Shown: positions 1-8,880, counted from the stretch's first letter. The stretch is DNA of 50,688 nt from Cytobacillus firmus NBRC 15306 (GCF_001591465.1 NZ_BCUY01000024.1:1-50688); one strand, 5' to 3'. The notes: generated from the letters alone by a model not told the origin. Translations and numbers: made by a program.

Positions 1-143
1 CTTCGAATTGATATAAGATATATCTTTCCTGAGTTTTCTTAATTGGTTTTAGACCGGGAAGCTTGTGCATAAAAATGTACAAGACTCTTTCCCCGAGGAC
101 TGGCATAGAGCTTCAGGGAAAATTTAAAGGGCGGAGCGGTATA

Positions 144-776
144 TTGGGAATTGGAATTTATTTAAGTTATGTGTTTCTCGGATTGTCCCTGGCAGCTCCA
201 ATCGGACCAGTAAATGCCGTCAGGCTTGAAAAAGGGATAAAAAATGGATTTTGGCATGCGTGGATTGTTGGAGTGGGCTCGATGTTTGCTGATGCGTTTT
301 ATATGCTGGCTGTATACCTTGGGCTTGTCCATTTTTTGGATACCCCTTTCGTACAGATCTTTCTGTGGCTTTTTGGAGGATTTATTCTTTTATATACGGG
401 GATTGAAAGTATTGTGAATGCCAATAAAATTTCCATAAGCTATGTGCGCAGCCAGGATTCATTGTTTAAATGCTTTTTCTCCGGATTTATTATGTCCATA
501 TCCAGTCCTCTTTCCATTCTGTTCTGGCTGGGCATTTACGGATCCGTCCTTGCGAAAACAGCCTCATCCTATGGAAAAACAGAGCTCTTTTTATACAGTA
601 CCATGATTTTTCTGGGACTCATGCTATGGGATATATTTGTCGCAGGATTGACCACAGGTTTTCGCCGATTTCTGACCTCCAAAGGGATCATCATCATATC
701 AATTTTTTCAGGATTATCGCTGATTGGATTTGGGGCATATTTTGCATTCGAAGGACTAAAGGCATTATTTGCATAA
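144..776 (+). CDS. LysE family amino-acid/solute exporter
   Basis: Predicted inner-membrane exporter of the LysE/RhtB superfamily, which effluxes amino acids or related metabolites. The protein opens with the family's usual N-terminus, a hydrophobic helix followed by AAPIGPVNAVRLEKG, and has about six hydrophobic segments. I place the start at the TTG at 144 (210 aa, normal for the family), preceded by GGCGGAGCGG. The reading frame is open back to a TTG at 63, but that would add a charged extension untypical of the family. It stands alone and ends in a hairpin shared with the convergent yhaP-like gene. The substrate cannot be told from sequence. Confidence 0.85.
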   Translation: MGIGIYLSYVFLGLSLAAPIGPVNAVRLEKGIKNGFWHAWIVGVGSMFADAFYMLAVYLGLVHFLDTPFVQIFLWLFGGFILLYTGIESIVNANKISISYVRSQDSLFKCFFSGFIMSISSPLSILFWLGIYGSVLAKTASSYGKTELFLYSTMIFLGLMLWDIFVAGLTTGFRRFLTSKGIIIISIFSGLSLIGFGAYFAFEGLKALFA

Positions 777-786
777 AGAATTTCAT

Positions 787-822
787 TGAAAAAGCTCCGT
801 TTCTTAAAGACGGAGCTTTTTT
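787..822. terminator. Bidirectional intrinsic terminator
   Basis: AAAAAGCTCCGT and ACGGAGCTTTTTT form a stem between convergent genes. T runs occur on both strands, so it can serve the LysE-type gene and the yhaP-like gene. Confidence 0.85.
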
Positions 823-826
823 CATA

Positions 827-2077
827 TTATTCGTTTTTAGTAAGCTGTAATGCTTTTTTAATATCTTTAAACGAATTGGATTTACCATACATCAATACTC
901 CGCCCCTGTAGACTCTCGCTCCAAAGACAGCCAGAAGTATAATGGAAACGAGAAGGATCACGATCCCGATAATCGGCTCCCATACCGGCAGTGACAGCAT
1001 CCCCACTCTCATGAACATGAGCATCGGAGTAAAGAATGGAATATAAGACGTGATAGTTACAAAGGAAGCTTCCGGCTGGCCTAAGCCAAACATAGCAATC
1101 ATAAAGCCTGCCACAACCATCATGGTCATCGGAGTAATCATCTGCTGGATATCTTCAATCCTGCTTACCAGCGAACCAAGAAAAGCCGCCAGTGTGGCGT
1201 AAAGGAAATATCCAAGAATGAAAAAGATGAGTGCATAAGCGATCGTCGAAGCCGGAATGTTTTCAAAACCAAAGAATTCAAAAAAGCCGCCTTCCATCGT
1301 ATCAAGGTTTTGTTTGACTGAAAAAAAACCAACTAATAGTATGAGTGCCATCTGTGTCAGGCTAAGCAGCCCGATTCCCAATATTTTTGCGAACATCTGC
1401 TTGATTGGTGAGACACTGGATATCAAAATTTCCATGACACGGGAAGACTTTTCTGTCGCTACCTCCATGGCAATCATATTAGCGTATAAGATGACGGCAA
1501 AATAAATGATGAATAACAGAACATAAACAAGCCCTCTTGCCTGATTCAGTTCTTCTTCTGTTTTAGCATTTTCTTCAAGAGCGGTCTTATCAAAAGGCAC
1601 CGGCTCATATAGTTTGCTTAATTGCTCCGGGCTAAGGTTTATTTGAGTGGCGGCCATTTGCGTTTTCAGCTGCTGCAGCCCGCCCTGCAATTCGGATGGG
1701 ATCGCTGAATCGGCTATGCTTCTTGCTTTATAGGCTGCTTCAGGCAGCTCTTCTTCAGTAAAGGATAACAGTAAAAGTCCTTTATACTCTTCATCCTTAA
1801 CAGCATTTTCTCCTTCTGCCTCTGACCCTTTGTAGGCAATTAAAGATATATTGTTATTTAGGGCATCCATTTGTTCCTGAAGAGGAGCTAACAGCACACC
1901 TGTCTCATCGATTACTGCAATTCGTTCTTTATCATCCTTATCGAAATAATCAATAATACCGGATAAGTTGGCAAGCCCTGCAACTATCACCACAGTAATG
2001 AGAGTCGTAACAATAAATGACTTGGTCTTCAGCTTGCTTAAATAAGTATGAAGAAGAATCGTCATAAAGTTATTCAT
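827..2077 (-). CDS. yhaP: ABC transporter permease, YhaP/NatB-like
   Basis: Membrane subunit of an ABC-2 type exporter. It has one N-terminal transmembrane helix (about residues 15-35), a long extracytoplasmic region, then five or six hydrophobic helices in the C-terminal half, as in NatB/YhaP. Length (416 aa) agrees with B. subtilis YhaP. The ATG at 2077 overlaps the stop of the ATPase gene upstream; a GTG at 2086 would add three residues. The pairing with a YhaQ-like ATPase, and the neighbours yhaR and hemZ, match the B. subtilis yha locus. NatAB relatives export sodium; for YhaPQ the substrate is unknown. Confidence 0.85.
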   Translation of the reverse strand: MNNFMTILLHTYLSKLKTKSFIVTTLITVVIVAGLANLSGIIDYFDKDDKERIAVIDETGVLLAPLQEQMDALNNNISLIAYKGSEAEGENAVKDEEYKGLLLLSFTEEELPEAAYKARSIADSAIPSELQGGLQQLKTQMAATQINLSPEQLSKLYEPVPFDKTALEENAKTEEELNQARGLVYVLLFIIYFAVILYANMIAMEVATEKSSRVMEILISSVSPIKQMFAKILGIGLLSLTQMALILLVGFFSVKQNLDTMEGGFFEFFGFENIPASTIAYALIFFILGYFLYATLAAFLGSLVSRIEDIQQMITPMTMMVVAGFMIAMFGLGQPEASFVTITSYIPFFTPMLMFMRVGMLSLPVWEPIIGIVILLVSIILLAVFGARVYRGGVLMYGKSNSFKDIKKALQLTKNE

Positions 2078-2969
2078 AGGAAGCACCAGCCTTTTCTATA
2101 AAAATATCATTCAGAGATGGCTCTTCCAAAACAAATTTACGGACAAACCCCTTCTCTGCAACCTCTCTGAAAATGGCTTCAGCGGCATCTTCACCGGAAA
2201 TCTGCAGCTGAATCCCCTCAGCTGTCTGTCTGGCTTTCACCACTCCCCTGGTATCCTTCAAAAAGCTTAAATCATAATCTGCATGGATAATAAGATTTTT
2301 TCTGCCAAAGGAACGTTTAATTTCTTTTAAAGACCCGTGGACAACTGGCCGTCCTTTTTGCATGATGCATAAATGCTCACAAAGCTCTTCTACATGCTCC
2401 ATCCTATGTGAGGAAAAAACGATCGTTGTACCGTTATCCTTTAACTCCATAACAGCATCCTTCAGCAGTTCTACATTAACCGGATCCAGTCCGCTGAATG
2501 GTTCATCCAAAATTAAAAGCTTTGGCTTATGTATAACGGCAGTAATAAACTGGATTTTCTGCTGGTTTCCCTTTGAAAGCTCTTCAATTTTTTTATTGGC
2601 GTATTCAGGAACTTTGAATCGCTCAAGCCAATAAGTTAATTCCTTTAAACAGTCCTGCTTTGCCATTCCTCTCAGTTTAGCTAAATAGATAACCTGATCC
2701 TTGACCTTCAGCTTTGGATATAAGCCTCTTTCTTCAGGAAGGTAGCCTATCAGCGGACTGGTTGAATAATCGATGGGATTTCCATTCCACGTAATCTTTC
2801 CTCCGCTGGGATCCAATAGTCCCAGTATCATTCGGAAGGTAGTCGTTTTACCGGCGCCATTCGCCCCCAGGAATCCAAACATCTCACTTTCGGGAATAGA
2901 TAGTGACAAATCGTCCACTGCCGTAAACGTACCAAAACGCTTTGTTACATGTTTAAGCTCTAAAGCCAT
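2070..2969 (-). CDS. yhaQ: ABC transporter ATP-binding protein, YhaQ-like
   Basis: Cytoplasmic ATPase partner of the downstream permease. Visible motifs are Walker A (GANGAGKTT, about residue 37), a slightly divergent signature (LSKGNQQKIQF), Walker B LLILDEPFSGLDP, and the switch His in FSSHRMEHVEEL. The C-terminal extension (about residues 220-299) is typical of NatA/YhaQ exporters (DUF4162-like). The start follows AAGGAGGAAATCGAT. The 3' end overlaps the permease start, so the pair is translationally coupled. Confidence 0.9.
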   Translation of the reverse strand: MALELKHVTKRFGTFTAVDDLSLSIPESEMFGFLGANGAGKTTTFRMILGLLDPSGGKITWNGNPIDYSTSPLIGYLPEERGLYPKLKVKDQVIYLAKLRGMAKQDCLKELTYWLERFKVPEYANKKIEELSKGNQQKIQFITAVIHKPKLLILDEPFSGLDPVNVELLKDAVMELKDNGTTIVFSSHRMEHVEELCEHLCIMQKGRPVVHGSLKEIKRSFGRKNLIIHADYDLSFLKDTRGVVKARQTAEGIQLQISGEDAAEAIFREVAEKGFVRKFVLEEPSLNDIFIEKAGASYE

Positions 2970-3126
2970 ATCGATTTCCTCCTTTTCCTATTTAGCAATA
3001 CGTACAGAATAGGCAAAAAGTTCCCTGATTTAAAGCATTTTTTCCGAATAAATTTTGCACATTCTAAGAAATTATGCAAGAATAATAGTAACTATCTGAA
3101 TTTTATAATAAGAGAGGAGTCTCATT

Positions 3127-3312
3127 ATGAAGACTTACAAACTTACTGCATTTGAACAGGACGGGGAAAAGATATTGGATGAAGCATTCCAGGCAGCTTC
3201 TGATGACGAAGCTAAAAGTGTGGGGGAAAATCTCCTTAAGGAAAAAGGGCTGGATGAGAAAACTCACCGCTGCACTTCTCCTGCGGGCAAGCTGATACTG
3301 TTTCATCGGTAG
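3127..3312 (+). CDS. yhzD: Small YhzD-like protein
   Basis: A 61-residue soluble, charged protein with no membrane segment. Length and sequence (MKTYKLTAFEQDGEKILDE at the start, a C-terminal KLILFHR strand) resemble the small conserved Bacillus protein YhzD. The function is unknown. It has a strong site AGAGAGGAG upstream of the ATG. The stop codon lies directly against a dispersed repeat that begins at about 3313. Confidence 0.7.
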   Translation: MKTYKLTAFEQDGEKILDEAFQAASDDEAKSVGENLLKEKGLDEKTHRCTSPAGKLILFHR

Positions 3313-3443
3313 GAAGAAAAGCGGAAGCGCCTTGCCCGCCCCCGACACCTCGAGGAGGCAGGCGCTCCTCCTAAAAGCTCAGGCTTTTAGTCGTGCTCTG
3401 ATGATGCTGTCGAAGCGTTGCTTGTGGAGCCAGACAGTTATCT
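3313..3443. repeat. Dispersed Bacillus-type repeat, long copy
   Basis: GC-rich non-coding block. It begins GAAAAGCGGAAGCGCC and ends GCCAGACAGTTATCTGA. The same two ends occur in inverted orientation and much closer together at about 21769-21823, which shows this is a repeated element and not unique spacer. Internal hairpins include AAAAGC/GCTTTT. Confidence 0.6.
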
Positions 3444-3457
3444 GAGTTCAACGATGT

Positions 3458-3486
3458 AAAAAAGCAAAGGGCTCAGCTCTTTGCTT
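3458..3486 (-). terminator. Intrinsic terminator of yhaR-like gene
   Basis: Stem AAGCAAAG/CTTTGCTT with a T run on the minus strand, just past the stop of the enoyl-CoA hydratase-family gene. Confidence 0.75.
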
Positions 3487-3500
3487 TTCTTCTGTCTAAC

Positions 3501-4292
3501 CTATTCCCCTTTAAACACAGGCTTTCTTTTCTCAATAAAGGCCTGGATTCCTTCTTTGTGGTCTACCGTTTGCCTCATTTTATGCTGGCCGAGCTTTTCA
3601 AGCTCAAGCACCTTCAAAAGGAGCGGCCGATTTTTATCAGCAAGAATTTTCTTTGTCTTAATCATTGCTTCTGTCGGGCTGTTCAGCCATTGGTTCAATT
3701 TTGCTTCAACTGCTGCACTTAAATCAGCTCCTGCTATTTCGTGAATCAGCCCCATTTGCAGAGCTTCATCAGCAGTCAGCACTTTTCCTTCCCAGATTAA
3801 ATGCTTCGCTTTATCTTCGCCAATGCGCTGCTGCAGGAAGAAGTGAGACCCTCCGTCAGGAATTAATCCGATTCCAATAAAATTCATGGCAAGCTTGCTG
3901 TTCTTGTCTGCCAATATATAATCAGTGGCAAGGGCCAGGCTTAGACCCAAACCGGCCGCTGCCCCTGTTACAGCACTTATGGTCAGCTTCGGCATGCTAT
4001 AAAGAGTTACAGCCAGCTCGCTGATGCAATCCATCACATCCGGGAAATCGCTTTCATTTGTTTCCAAAAGCATTGTTTTAATATCCCCGCCTGACGAAAA
4101 TGCGCGGCCCTTTCCTTTTAATACAACGATATCCACCTCATCCATTTGGCTTATATCCTTCATAGCAGCCAAGAGCCCCTTAATCATTTCCACATTCAAT
4201 GCATTCAGTGATTCCGGCCTGTTCATCTCAACTGTGGCTACTCGCCCATCAAGCTGTACGCTGACAGTATCAGTTACAAAATCTGTTGCCAA
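3501..4292 (-). CDS. yhaR: Enoyl-CoA hydratase/isomerase family protein, YhaR/PaaG-like
   Basis: Crotonase-fold protein (263 aa) expected to act on acyl-CoA thioesters in the cytoplasm. The oxyanion-hole segment RAFSSGGDIK (about 63-72) and the helix GAAAGLGLSLALATDY (about 110-125) are clear. The two glutamates of classical hydratases are replaced (Ser118 and Phe138 by my alignment), while Asp146 in LIPDGG matches the acidic residue of PaaG-type isomerases. An enoyl-CoA isomerase role therefore fits better than a hydratase role. The start is a TTG behind AGGAGGGG. The neighbouring acyl-CoA ligase supports a part in acyl-CoA metabolism. Confidence 0.85.
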   Translation of the reverse strand: MATDFVTDTVSVQLDGRVATVEMNRPESLNALNVEMIKGLLAAMKDISQMDEVDIVVLKGKGRAFSSGGDIKTMLLETNESDFPDVMDCISELAVTLYSMPKLTISAVTGAAAGLGLSLALATDYILADKNSKLAMNFIGIGLIPDGGSHFFLQQRIGEDKAKHLIWEGKVLTADEALQMGLIHEIAGADLSAAVEAKLNQWLNSPTEAMIKTKKILADKNRPLLLKVLELEKLGQHKMRQTVDHKEGIQAFIEKRKPVFKGE

Positions 4293-4457
4293 ATCCTTCC
4301 CCTCCTTTTTGTGCTCCTTTTATTATAAAGAGTATTATTATATTTAAAAAGTGTTTTGTCTAAAAATTTTTAATTTTGTCATTTATTCAAGTTTTTTGCT
4401 GTAAATCCAAACTATAGCAGAAATTAAGTGAGTTTTGAACGTTCCAAAACCTGCACT

Positions 4458-4486
4458 AAAAAACAGCATCCACCGAAGGATGCTGT
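4458..4486 (-). terminator. Intrinsic terminator of acyl-CoA ligase gene
   Basis: ACAGCATCC/GGATGCTGT stem followed by a T run on the minus strand, directly after the ligase stop codon. Confidence 0.8.
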
Positions 4487-4499
4487 ACTTGGCCCTTAT

Positions 4500-6125
4500 T
4501 TACTTTGCATGACCTGTATATTCTTTTTGGACCTGATTTCTTAAAGCCATTTTGAGGAATTTCCCTACAGAGGTTTTTGGTATTTCCTCAAAGAAAAATA
4601 TTTCATCCGGAAGCCACCATTTTGCAAATTGCGGCTTCAGGAATTCATAAAGCTCTTCTTTTGTGGTCTTCCCTTTAAATGGCTCTTTCAGAACAACGCA
4701 TGCCACCGGCCTCTCCTGCCATTGCTCATGCGGGACAGCAACAACCGCTGCCTCAAATACCGATTCATGAGCCATTAAGGCATTTTCGATATCAACGGAA
4801 GAAATCCACTCCCCTCCGCTTTTAATTAAATCTTTTGTCCGGTCAACGATTTTCATGAATCCTTCTTCATCAATAGTTACGACATCTCCCGTGTAGAGCC
4901 AGCCATCACGGAATGCCTCATTGGTCCGCTCATCTTTATAATATTCAGAAGCAATCCATGGCCCTCTTATCGCGAGTTCCCCCATTTCCTTTCCGTCCCA
5001 TGCTGCTTCGCCATCCTTGCCGGCAATCTTCATTTCCAGCCCGGGTACAAGAATGCCCTGTTTGGCTTTTATGTCCAGCTTCTCTTCGGCTGATAGCTCT
5101 TCCTGATAGCTTTTTAAAGTCGAAATTACAACAAGCGGGCTTGTTTCAGTCATTCCGTAGGCATGCATGAATGGAATTTTGTGCTTTTGCTCGAAGGCTT
5201 TAATCATGCCTTTAGGCGCTGCCGAACCTCCACACAGAACCGACCGGAGTGAGCTCATGTCATATTTATTTTCATCAAGTTCTTTTAATAATCCGAGCCA
5301 GATTGTCGGCACTCCGGCTGTTATGGTTACTTTCTCGGATTGAATAAACTCTGCCAGAAGTTTCGGTGTAAAATACGGCCCCGGCAATACAAGAGTGGTT
5401 CCAAACCAGACAGCTGCAAACGGCAGCCCCCATGCATTTACATGGAACATCGGCACTACCGGAAGGGCGATATCTTTCTCGCTTACCGCTGCACTGTCTG
5501 CCATTCCCAGTGCCATACTGTGAAGGACAATGCCCCTGTGGGAATAGACGACACCTTTAGGGCTGCCTGTAGTTGCTGATGTATAGCACATTCCCGCTGC
5601 TGAATTTTCATCCAGATCATCAGGATATTCATAGGCACCGCTTGCTTCATTGATAAGGGTTTCATAGTGGTACACCGGGGCAAGAGAAGTCTCAGGCAAT
5701 TCTTCTTCATCTGTCATAATTATAAACGCCTTGACCGTCTTCAATTCATCCTTAACCTTCTCAATTAGCGGTACAATGTCAGGATCGATCAGCAGCACTT
5801 TATCTTCTGCATGATTAATAATATATGTAATATGCTGAGGTGACAGACGGATATTAATCGTGTGGAGAACGGCTCCGCTGCATGGTATGGCAAAATAAGC
5901 TTCCAGGTGGCGATGATGGTTCCATGCCAGTGTTCCGACCTTATCTCCTCTATCCACTCCCAGCTTTTGCAGGCTTTCTGCCAGCTTCCTGGTCCGTTCT
6001 GCAATCTCCTTATATGTAAATCTCTGAATTCCGCCGGACGTTCTTGAAACGACCATTTTCTTTGGAAAATATTTTTCTGCCCGCTTGATCATTTGCGTCA
6101 TAGTCAAAGGTGTCTGCATCATCAT
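4500..6125 (-). CDS. Fatty-acid--CoA ligase (AMP-forming)
   Basis: Member of the ANL adenylate-forming family (541 aa), activating a medium- or long-chain fatty acid to its acyl-CoA in the cytoplasm. Motifs seen: P-loop-like [15 protein letters not shown] (about 180-195), [33 protein letters not shown], and the catalytic-lysine tail [10 protein letters not shown]. The size and the KWWLPDE segment resemble AlkK-type ligases more than LcfA. Three ATG codons follow an AAAGGGGG site, so the exact first residue is uncertain by two. Upstream lie a near-perfect cre box and a perfect palindrome, suggesting catabolite and acyl-CoA-type control. Confidence 0.88.
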   Translation of the reverse strand: MMMQTPLTMTQMIKRAEKYFPKKMVVSRTSGGIQRFTYKEIAERTRKLAESLQKLGVDRGDKVGTLAWNHHRHLEAYFAIPCSGAVLHTINIRLSPQHITYIINHAEDKVLLIDPDIVPLIEKVKDELKTVKAFIIMTDEEELPETSLAPVYHYETLINEASGAYEYPDDLDENSAAGMCYTSATTGSPKGVVYSHRGIVLHSMALGMADSAAVSEKDIALPVVPMFHVNAWGLPFAAVWFGTTLVLPGPYFTPKLLAEFIQSEKVTITAGVPTIWLGLLKELDENKYDMSSLRSVLCGGSAAPKGMIKAFEQKHKIPFMHAYGMTETSPLVVISTLKSYQEELSAEEKLDIKAKQGILVPGLEMKIAGKDGEAAWDGKEMGELAIRGPWIASEYYKDERTNEAFRDGWLYTGDVVTIDEEGFMKIVDRTKDLIKSGGEWISSVDIENALMAHESVFEAAVVAVPHEQWQERPVACVVLKEPFKGKTTKEELYEFLKPQFAKWWLPDEIFFFEEIPKTSVGKFLKMALRNQVQKEYTGHAK

Positions 6126-6142
6126 TACAATTCCCCCTTTTT

Positions 6143-6156
6143 AGAAAACGCTTACA
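6143..6156. promoter_or_regulatory. Probable CcpA cre site
   Basis: AGAAAACGCTTACA matches the CcpA operator consensus TGWAANCGNTNWCA at 13 of 14 positions. It lies about 20 bases upstream of the acyl-CoA ligase start, where CcpA would block transcription when preferred sugars are present. Confidence 0.6.
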
Positions 6157-6162
6157 TTTAGA

Positions 6163-6180
6163 ATCATAGAGTTCTATGAT
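6163..6180. promoter_or_regulatory. Perfect palindrome upstream of acyl-CoA ligase
   Basis: ATCATAGA-GT-TCTATGAT is an exact 8-bp inverted repeat with a 2-base centre, 38 bases upstream of the start codon. The length fits a TetR- or GntR-type operator. It does not match my recollection of the Bacillus FadR box (TGAATGAATANTCATTCA). The regulator is unknown. Confidence 0.5.
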
Positions 6181-6269
6181 CTTTTACCTATTTCATTCTC
6201 TTTATTTTCAGAAATTCCTTTAAATTTTTTCTTAATTTTCTAAAATATTTTCGCTAGAAAAATCCCCGC

Positions 6270-7784
6270 CTATTCAGCAAGGGATTCGTGTTTATTAAAT
6301 AGCTCTCTTAATATTTTCAATTTCTCATCTGCATAATGTTCAAAACTGTCATTATACGATTTAGGATCCTTCGGGTTTGCAAAATGAGTGATTTTCCCTG
6401 TCTGAGGATCAATGAACTTACTGGAAGCCCCGCATCCAAGCCCGATAATTGTCTGCTGTTCTTCCATAATCATGATGTTATAAATGCTTTCCTGATTTGG
6501 AAGGGCATAGCCGACATTTTCGAGATTGCCGAGAATATTTTTCTGGCGGTAGAGATAATAAGGATGGTAATTATGCGCTTTCGTCCAATCCTCAGCCATA
6601 TGCATCATTTTTTCAATTTCTTCACGTTCGGCAACTTTATATTTTTGCTTGTTCTTCGTCATTTCCGAAGCTCGTTTAAAGGATAAAGTATGAACAGTCA
6701 GGGATTCCGGCATTAATTTCTCTGTTTCATCCAGAGTATGCGCAAATTCCCGCACACCTTCTCCAGGAAGCCCAATGATCAGATCCATATTGATGTTATT
6801 CATTCCCATATTGCGGGCCAGATGGAACTTATCCACGGTTTCTTCCACTGTATGGTGGCGGCCAATCGCTTTCAGGGTCTCCTGAATATAGGACTGAGGA
6901 TTGATGCTGATTCGGTCAATATTCCATTTTTTCAGCACTTCAAGCTTTTCAGGTGTGATTGTATCCGGACGGCCGGCTTCCACAGTGACCTCCCGAATGT
7001 TTTCTACATCTGGAAAAGAGTCATACATTTCCTCATAAAGCATATCCATCTCTTCTGCCGTAATGCTTGTCGGAGTCCCTCCGCCATAATAGACAGTAGT
7101 AATTTTCACATTATTCTCTTTCAGCCAATCACCAATTTTGCGCATTTCAAAATGAAGGCCGCCAAGAAATGAGTTAACAGAACCTTGCCTGCCATTAATC
7201 GCATAGGCAGGAAAAGTACAATACGCGCACTTTGTCGGGCAGAACGGAATGCCAATATATATGCTTACCTCATTTTTCAAGTCATAAAGATCCGGCACAA
7301 CAGCAAGCTGCCGGTCTACAATATTCTGCATAAGCTGAATTTTTTCATCTGTAATCAAATACTCTTCCTTCAGCTGCTGATGGGCTTCATGGAGAGGTGT
7401 CTGATGCTGTATGGCACGGTGAAGCAATTTTGTGGGACGTACCCCAGTCAGAATTCCCCACTTCTGGGTTATGCCTGTCCATTCCTGCAATACAGTCAGA
7501 TATACATGTGATACGGCATTCTTCACTTGTTTAAAATTCTCTTTTTCTGACTCAGCCGGAACGTATTCCTTTTCAAAATTGGCTGTAAGGTTCCTGCTGT
7601 CTTTATCAGTAAGCTCTGCAGCGGCTTTAATGCGTTCTCCTTGCTCAATCTGAAAAGAAATTCTCAAATCTGCTGCAGCATTCTCACCCAGCACCACTTC
7701 ACATTCTTCAAAAAAGAGGTTCCCGATCAGCCTAAGAGGCCGATGGAACCGTTCATCCTGTATGCCTAAAATTGAAATGTTCAA
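6270..7784 (-). CDS. hemZ: Coproporphyrinogen III oxidase-like radical SAM protein HemZ
   Basis: Cytoplasmic radical-SAM enzyme (about 504 aa) of the oxygen-independent coproporphyrinogen oxidase family, which acts in anaerobic haem synthesis. The 4Fe-4S motif CxxxCxxC is visible as FCPTKCAYCTF (about residues 180-190), followed by YYGGGTPT and EAGRPDTI. An N-terminal domain of about 170 residues precedes the radical-SAM domain, as in B. subtilis HemZ (about 500 aa). I prefer the TTG at 7784 (MNISILGIQ), spaced correctly from AAAAAAGGTGAT; a GTG at 7793 would overlap that site. The yhaX neighbour matches B. subtilis. A short ORF with its own ribosome site lies immediately upstream. Confidence 0.88.
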   Translation of the reverse strand: MNISILGIQDERFHRPLRLIGNLFFEECEVVLGENAAADLRISFQIEQGERIKAAAELTDKDSRNLTANFEKEYVPAESEKENFKQVKNAVSHVYLTVLQEWTGITQKWGILTGVRPTKLLHRAIQHQTPLHEAHQQLKEEYLITDEKIQLMQNIVDRQLAVVPDLYDLKNEVSIYIGIPFCPTKCAYCTFPAYAINGRQGSVNSFLGGLHFEMRKIGDWLKENNVKITTVYYGGGTPTSITAEEMDMLYEEMYDSFPDVENIREVTVEAGRPDTITPEKLEVLKKWNIDRISINPQSYIQETLKAIGRHHTVEETVDKFHLARNMGMNNINMDLIIGLPGEGVREFAHTLDETEKLMPESLTVHTLSFKRASEMTKNKQKYKVAEREEIEKMMHMAEDWTKAHNYHPYYLYRQKNILGNLENVGYALPNQESIYNIMIMEEQQTIIGLGCGASSKFIDPQTGKITHFANPKDPKSYNDSFEHYADEKLKILRELFNKHESLAE

Positions 7785-7798
7785 ATCGATCACCTTTT

Positions 7799-7867
7799 TT
7801 AGAAAATATAATAAATCTGCCGGTGTTTCATAACACTGACGGCAGCTGCAGAGTCTTTATTATTCAT
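7799..7867 (-). CDS. Possible 22-residue leader ORF upstream of hemZ
   Basis: ATG preceded by AAAGGAG at a 9-base spacing encodes 22 residues (MNNKDSAAAV...IYYIF) and stops 14 bases before the hemZ start. The C-terminal half of the ORF contains a stem-loop (CTGCCG/CGGCAG, 7817-7845). A TTGACC-17-TACACT promoter candidate lies just upstream (7885-7913). It may be a translated leader or a chance ORF; no homologue is known to me. Confidence 0.35.
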   Translation of the reverse strand: MNNKDSAAAVSVMKHRQIYYIF

Positions 7868-7884
7868 GTTGACAAACTCCTTTT

Positions 7885-7913
7885 AGTGTACAGAAATGGG
7901 GAAACAAGGTCAA
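7885..7913 (-). promoter_or_regulatory. Candidate sigma-A promoter for hemZ
   Basis: TTGACC, 17-base spacer, TACACT on the minus strand. The implied transcript starts only a few bases before the leader-ORF ribosome site, so initiation may in practice be elsewhere. Confidence 0.35.
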
Positions 7914-7971
7914 TATCAGGGAAGTGAATCCTATTGGATCTATCTATCTCTTTATCCAATGCCCTAAATAA

Positions 7972-8002
7972 AATGAGAGCCGATCTGCCTGACCGGACTC
8001 TC
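7972..8002 (-). terminator. Probable terminator of yhaX-like gene
   Basis: Imperfect stem GAGAGT-CCGGTC/GATCGG-CTCTC on the minus strand followed by ATTTTATTT, just past the yhaX stop. Confidence 0.55.
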
Positions 8003-8013
8003 TTTCATTCATT

Positions 8014-8880
8014 TTATTTTAGCAGATTCATTTTCTTCAGGAAATCGATTGGATGCTGTTTGCGGAAATGTTCTTTAACCATGTAGCTTACGCCGCTCTG
8101 GTCATTGGATCGTGTCAGCCAGTCTGCTGCTTTTTTTACTTCAGCCGGGGCATTGCCCATTGCCACACCTAGACCGGCGGCTTCAATCATTTCCAGATCA
8201 TCTTCAGAATCTCCTATGACGACCATTTGGTTTCTTGAAATTCCAAGATGTTCACATAAATAGAGCAACCCATTCAGCTTTGAAACTCCGGAAGGAACAA
8301 TGTCCATCCTCAGATCATTCAGTTTAATGACTTCTACATTTTCAAACATGCCCCAAATGGCTGTCTTAGCATCCTCAAGGTCTTCTTTATCTTCAAAATA
8401 CACTTCAATTTTCGGCGGTGTGACCGGCTCATCTAAAATGGTGTCACTTAATGAATCCACAAATTGCTGGGAATAAAAAATGGGATCGCCGGTTGTAAAA
8501 ACAGTTTTAGCAAGCATATTGGTATTGAGCTTCGTTTTGTTGGCAAGGGAATATTTTTCGTGCACCAGCCTGATTTGACAGGTAAAGCCTTCAAGCAGGC
8601 GCACGATTTCAAACGTTTCATCTTCCTGAATCCTTTTTACAAATATCGGCTTTTCCTGGGAAGCTGCAATATATGCCCCCCTGTGTGTAACCAGCAAAGA
8701 ATTGATTTTCAATGCTTTAGCCACTTTTTTCGCGGATGGAAAGCTTCTGGACGTGATTAGTGTTACATAAATTCCCTTTTGCTGCACATATTCAATCGCT
8801 TCTTTTGTTGATTTATGAAGTCTTCCATTTGATTGGAGAAGTGTTCCGTCTATGTTTAAAGCAAGCATTCTGTATATCAT
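8014..8880 (-). CDS. yhaX: Cof-type HAD-IIB hydrolase, YhaX-like
   Basis: HAD-superfamily phosphatase (288 aa) of the Cof/IIB subclass, soluble, probably hydrolysing a sugar phosphate or nucleotide. Motif I is NIDGTLLQ (about 9-16). The usual first nucleophilic Asp of DxDGT is replaced by Asn in this reading (ALNIDGT), which is notable because that Asp forms the phospho-enzyme. Motif II is LITSRS, motif III the Lys in SKLNGL, and motif IV GDSEDDLEMI (about 223-232). The adjacency to hemZ matches B. subtilis. Asn at the nucleophile position suggests altered or lost phosphatase activity. Confidence 0.85.
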   Translation of the reverse strand: MIYRMLALNIDGTLLQSNGRLHKSTKEAIEYVQQKGIYVTLITSRSFPSAKKVAKALKINSLLVTHRGAYIAASQEKPIFVKRIQEDETFEIVRLLEGFTCQIRLVHEKYSLANKTKLNTNMLAKTVFTTGDPIFYSQQFVDSLSDTILDEPVTPPKIEVYFEDKEDLEDAKTAIWGMFENVEVIKLNDLRMDIVPSGVSKLNGLLYLCEHLGISRNQMVVIGDSEDDLEMIEAAGLGVAMGNAPAEVKKAADWLTRSNDQSGVSYMVKEHFRKQHPIDFLKKMNLLK

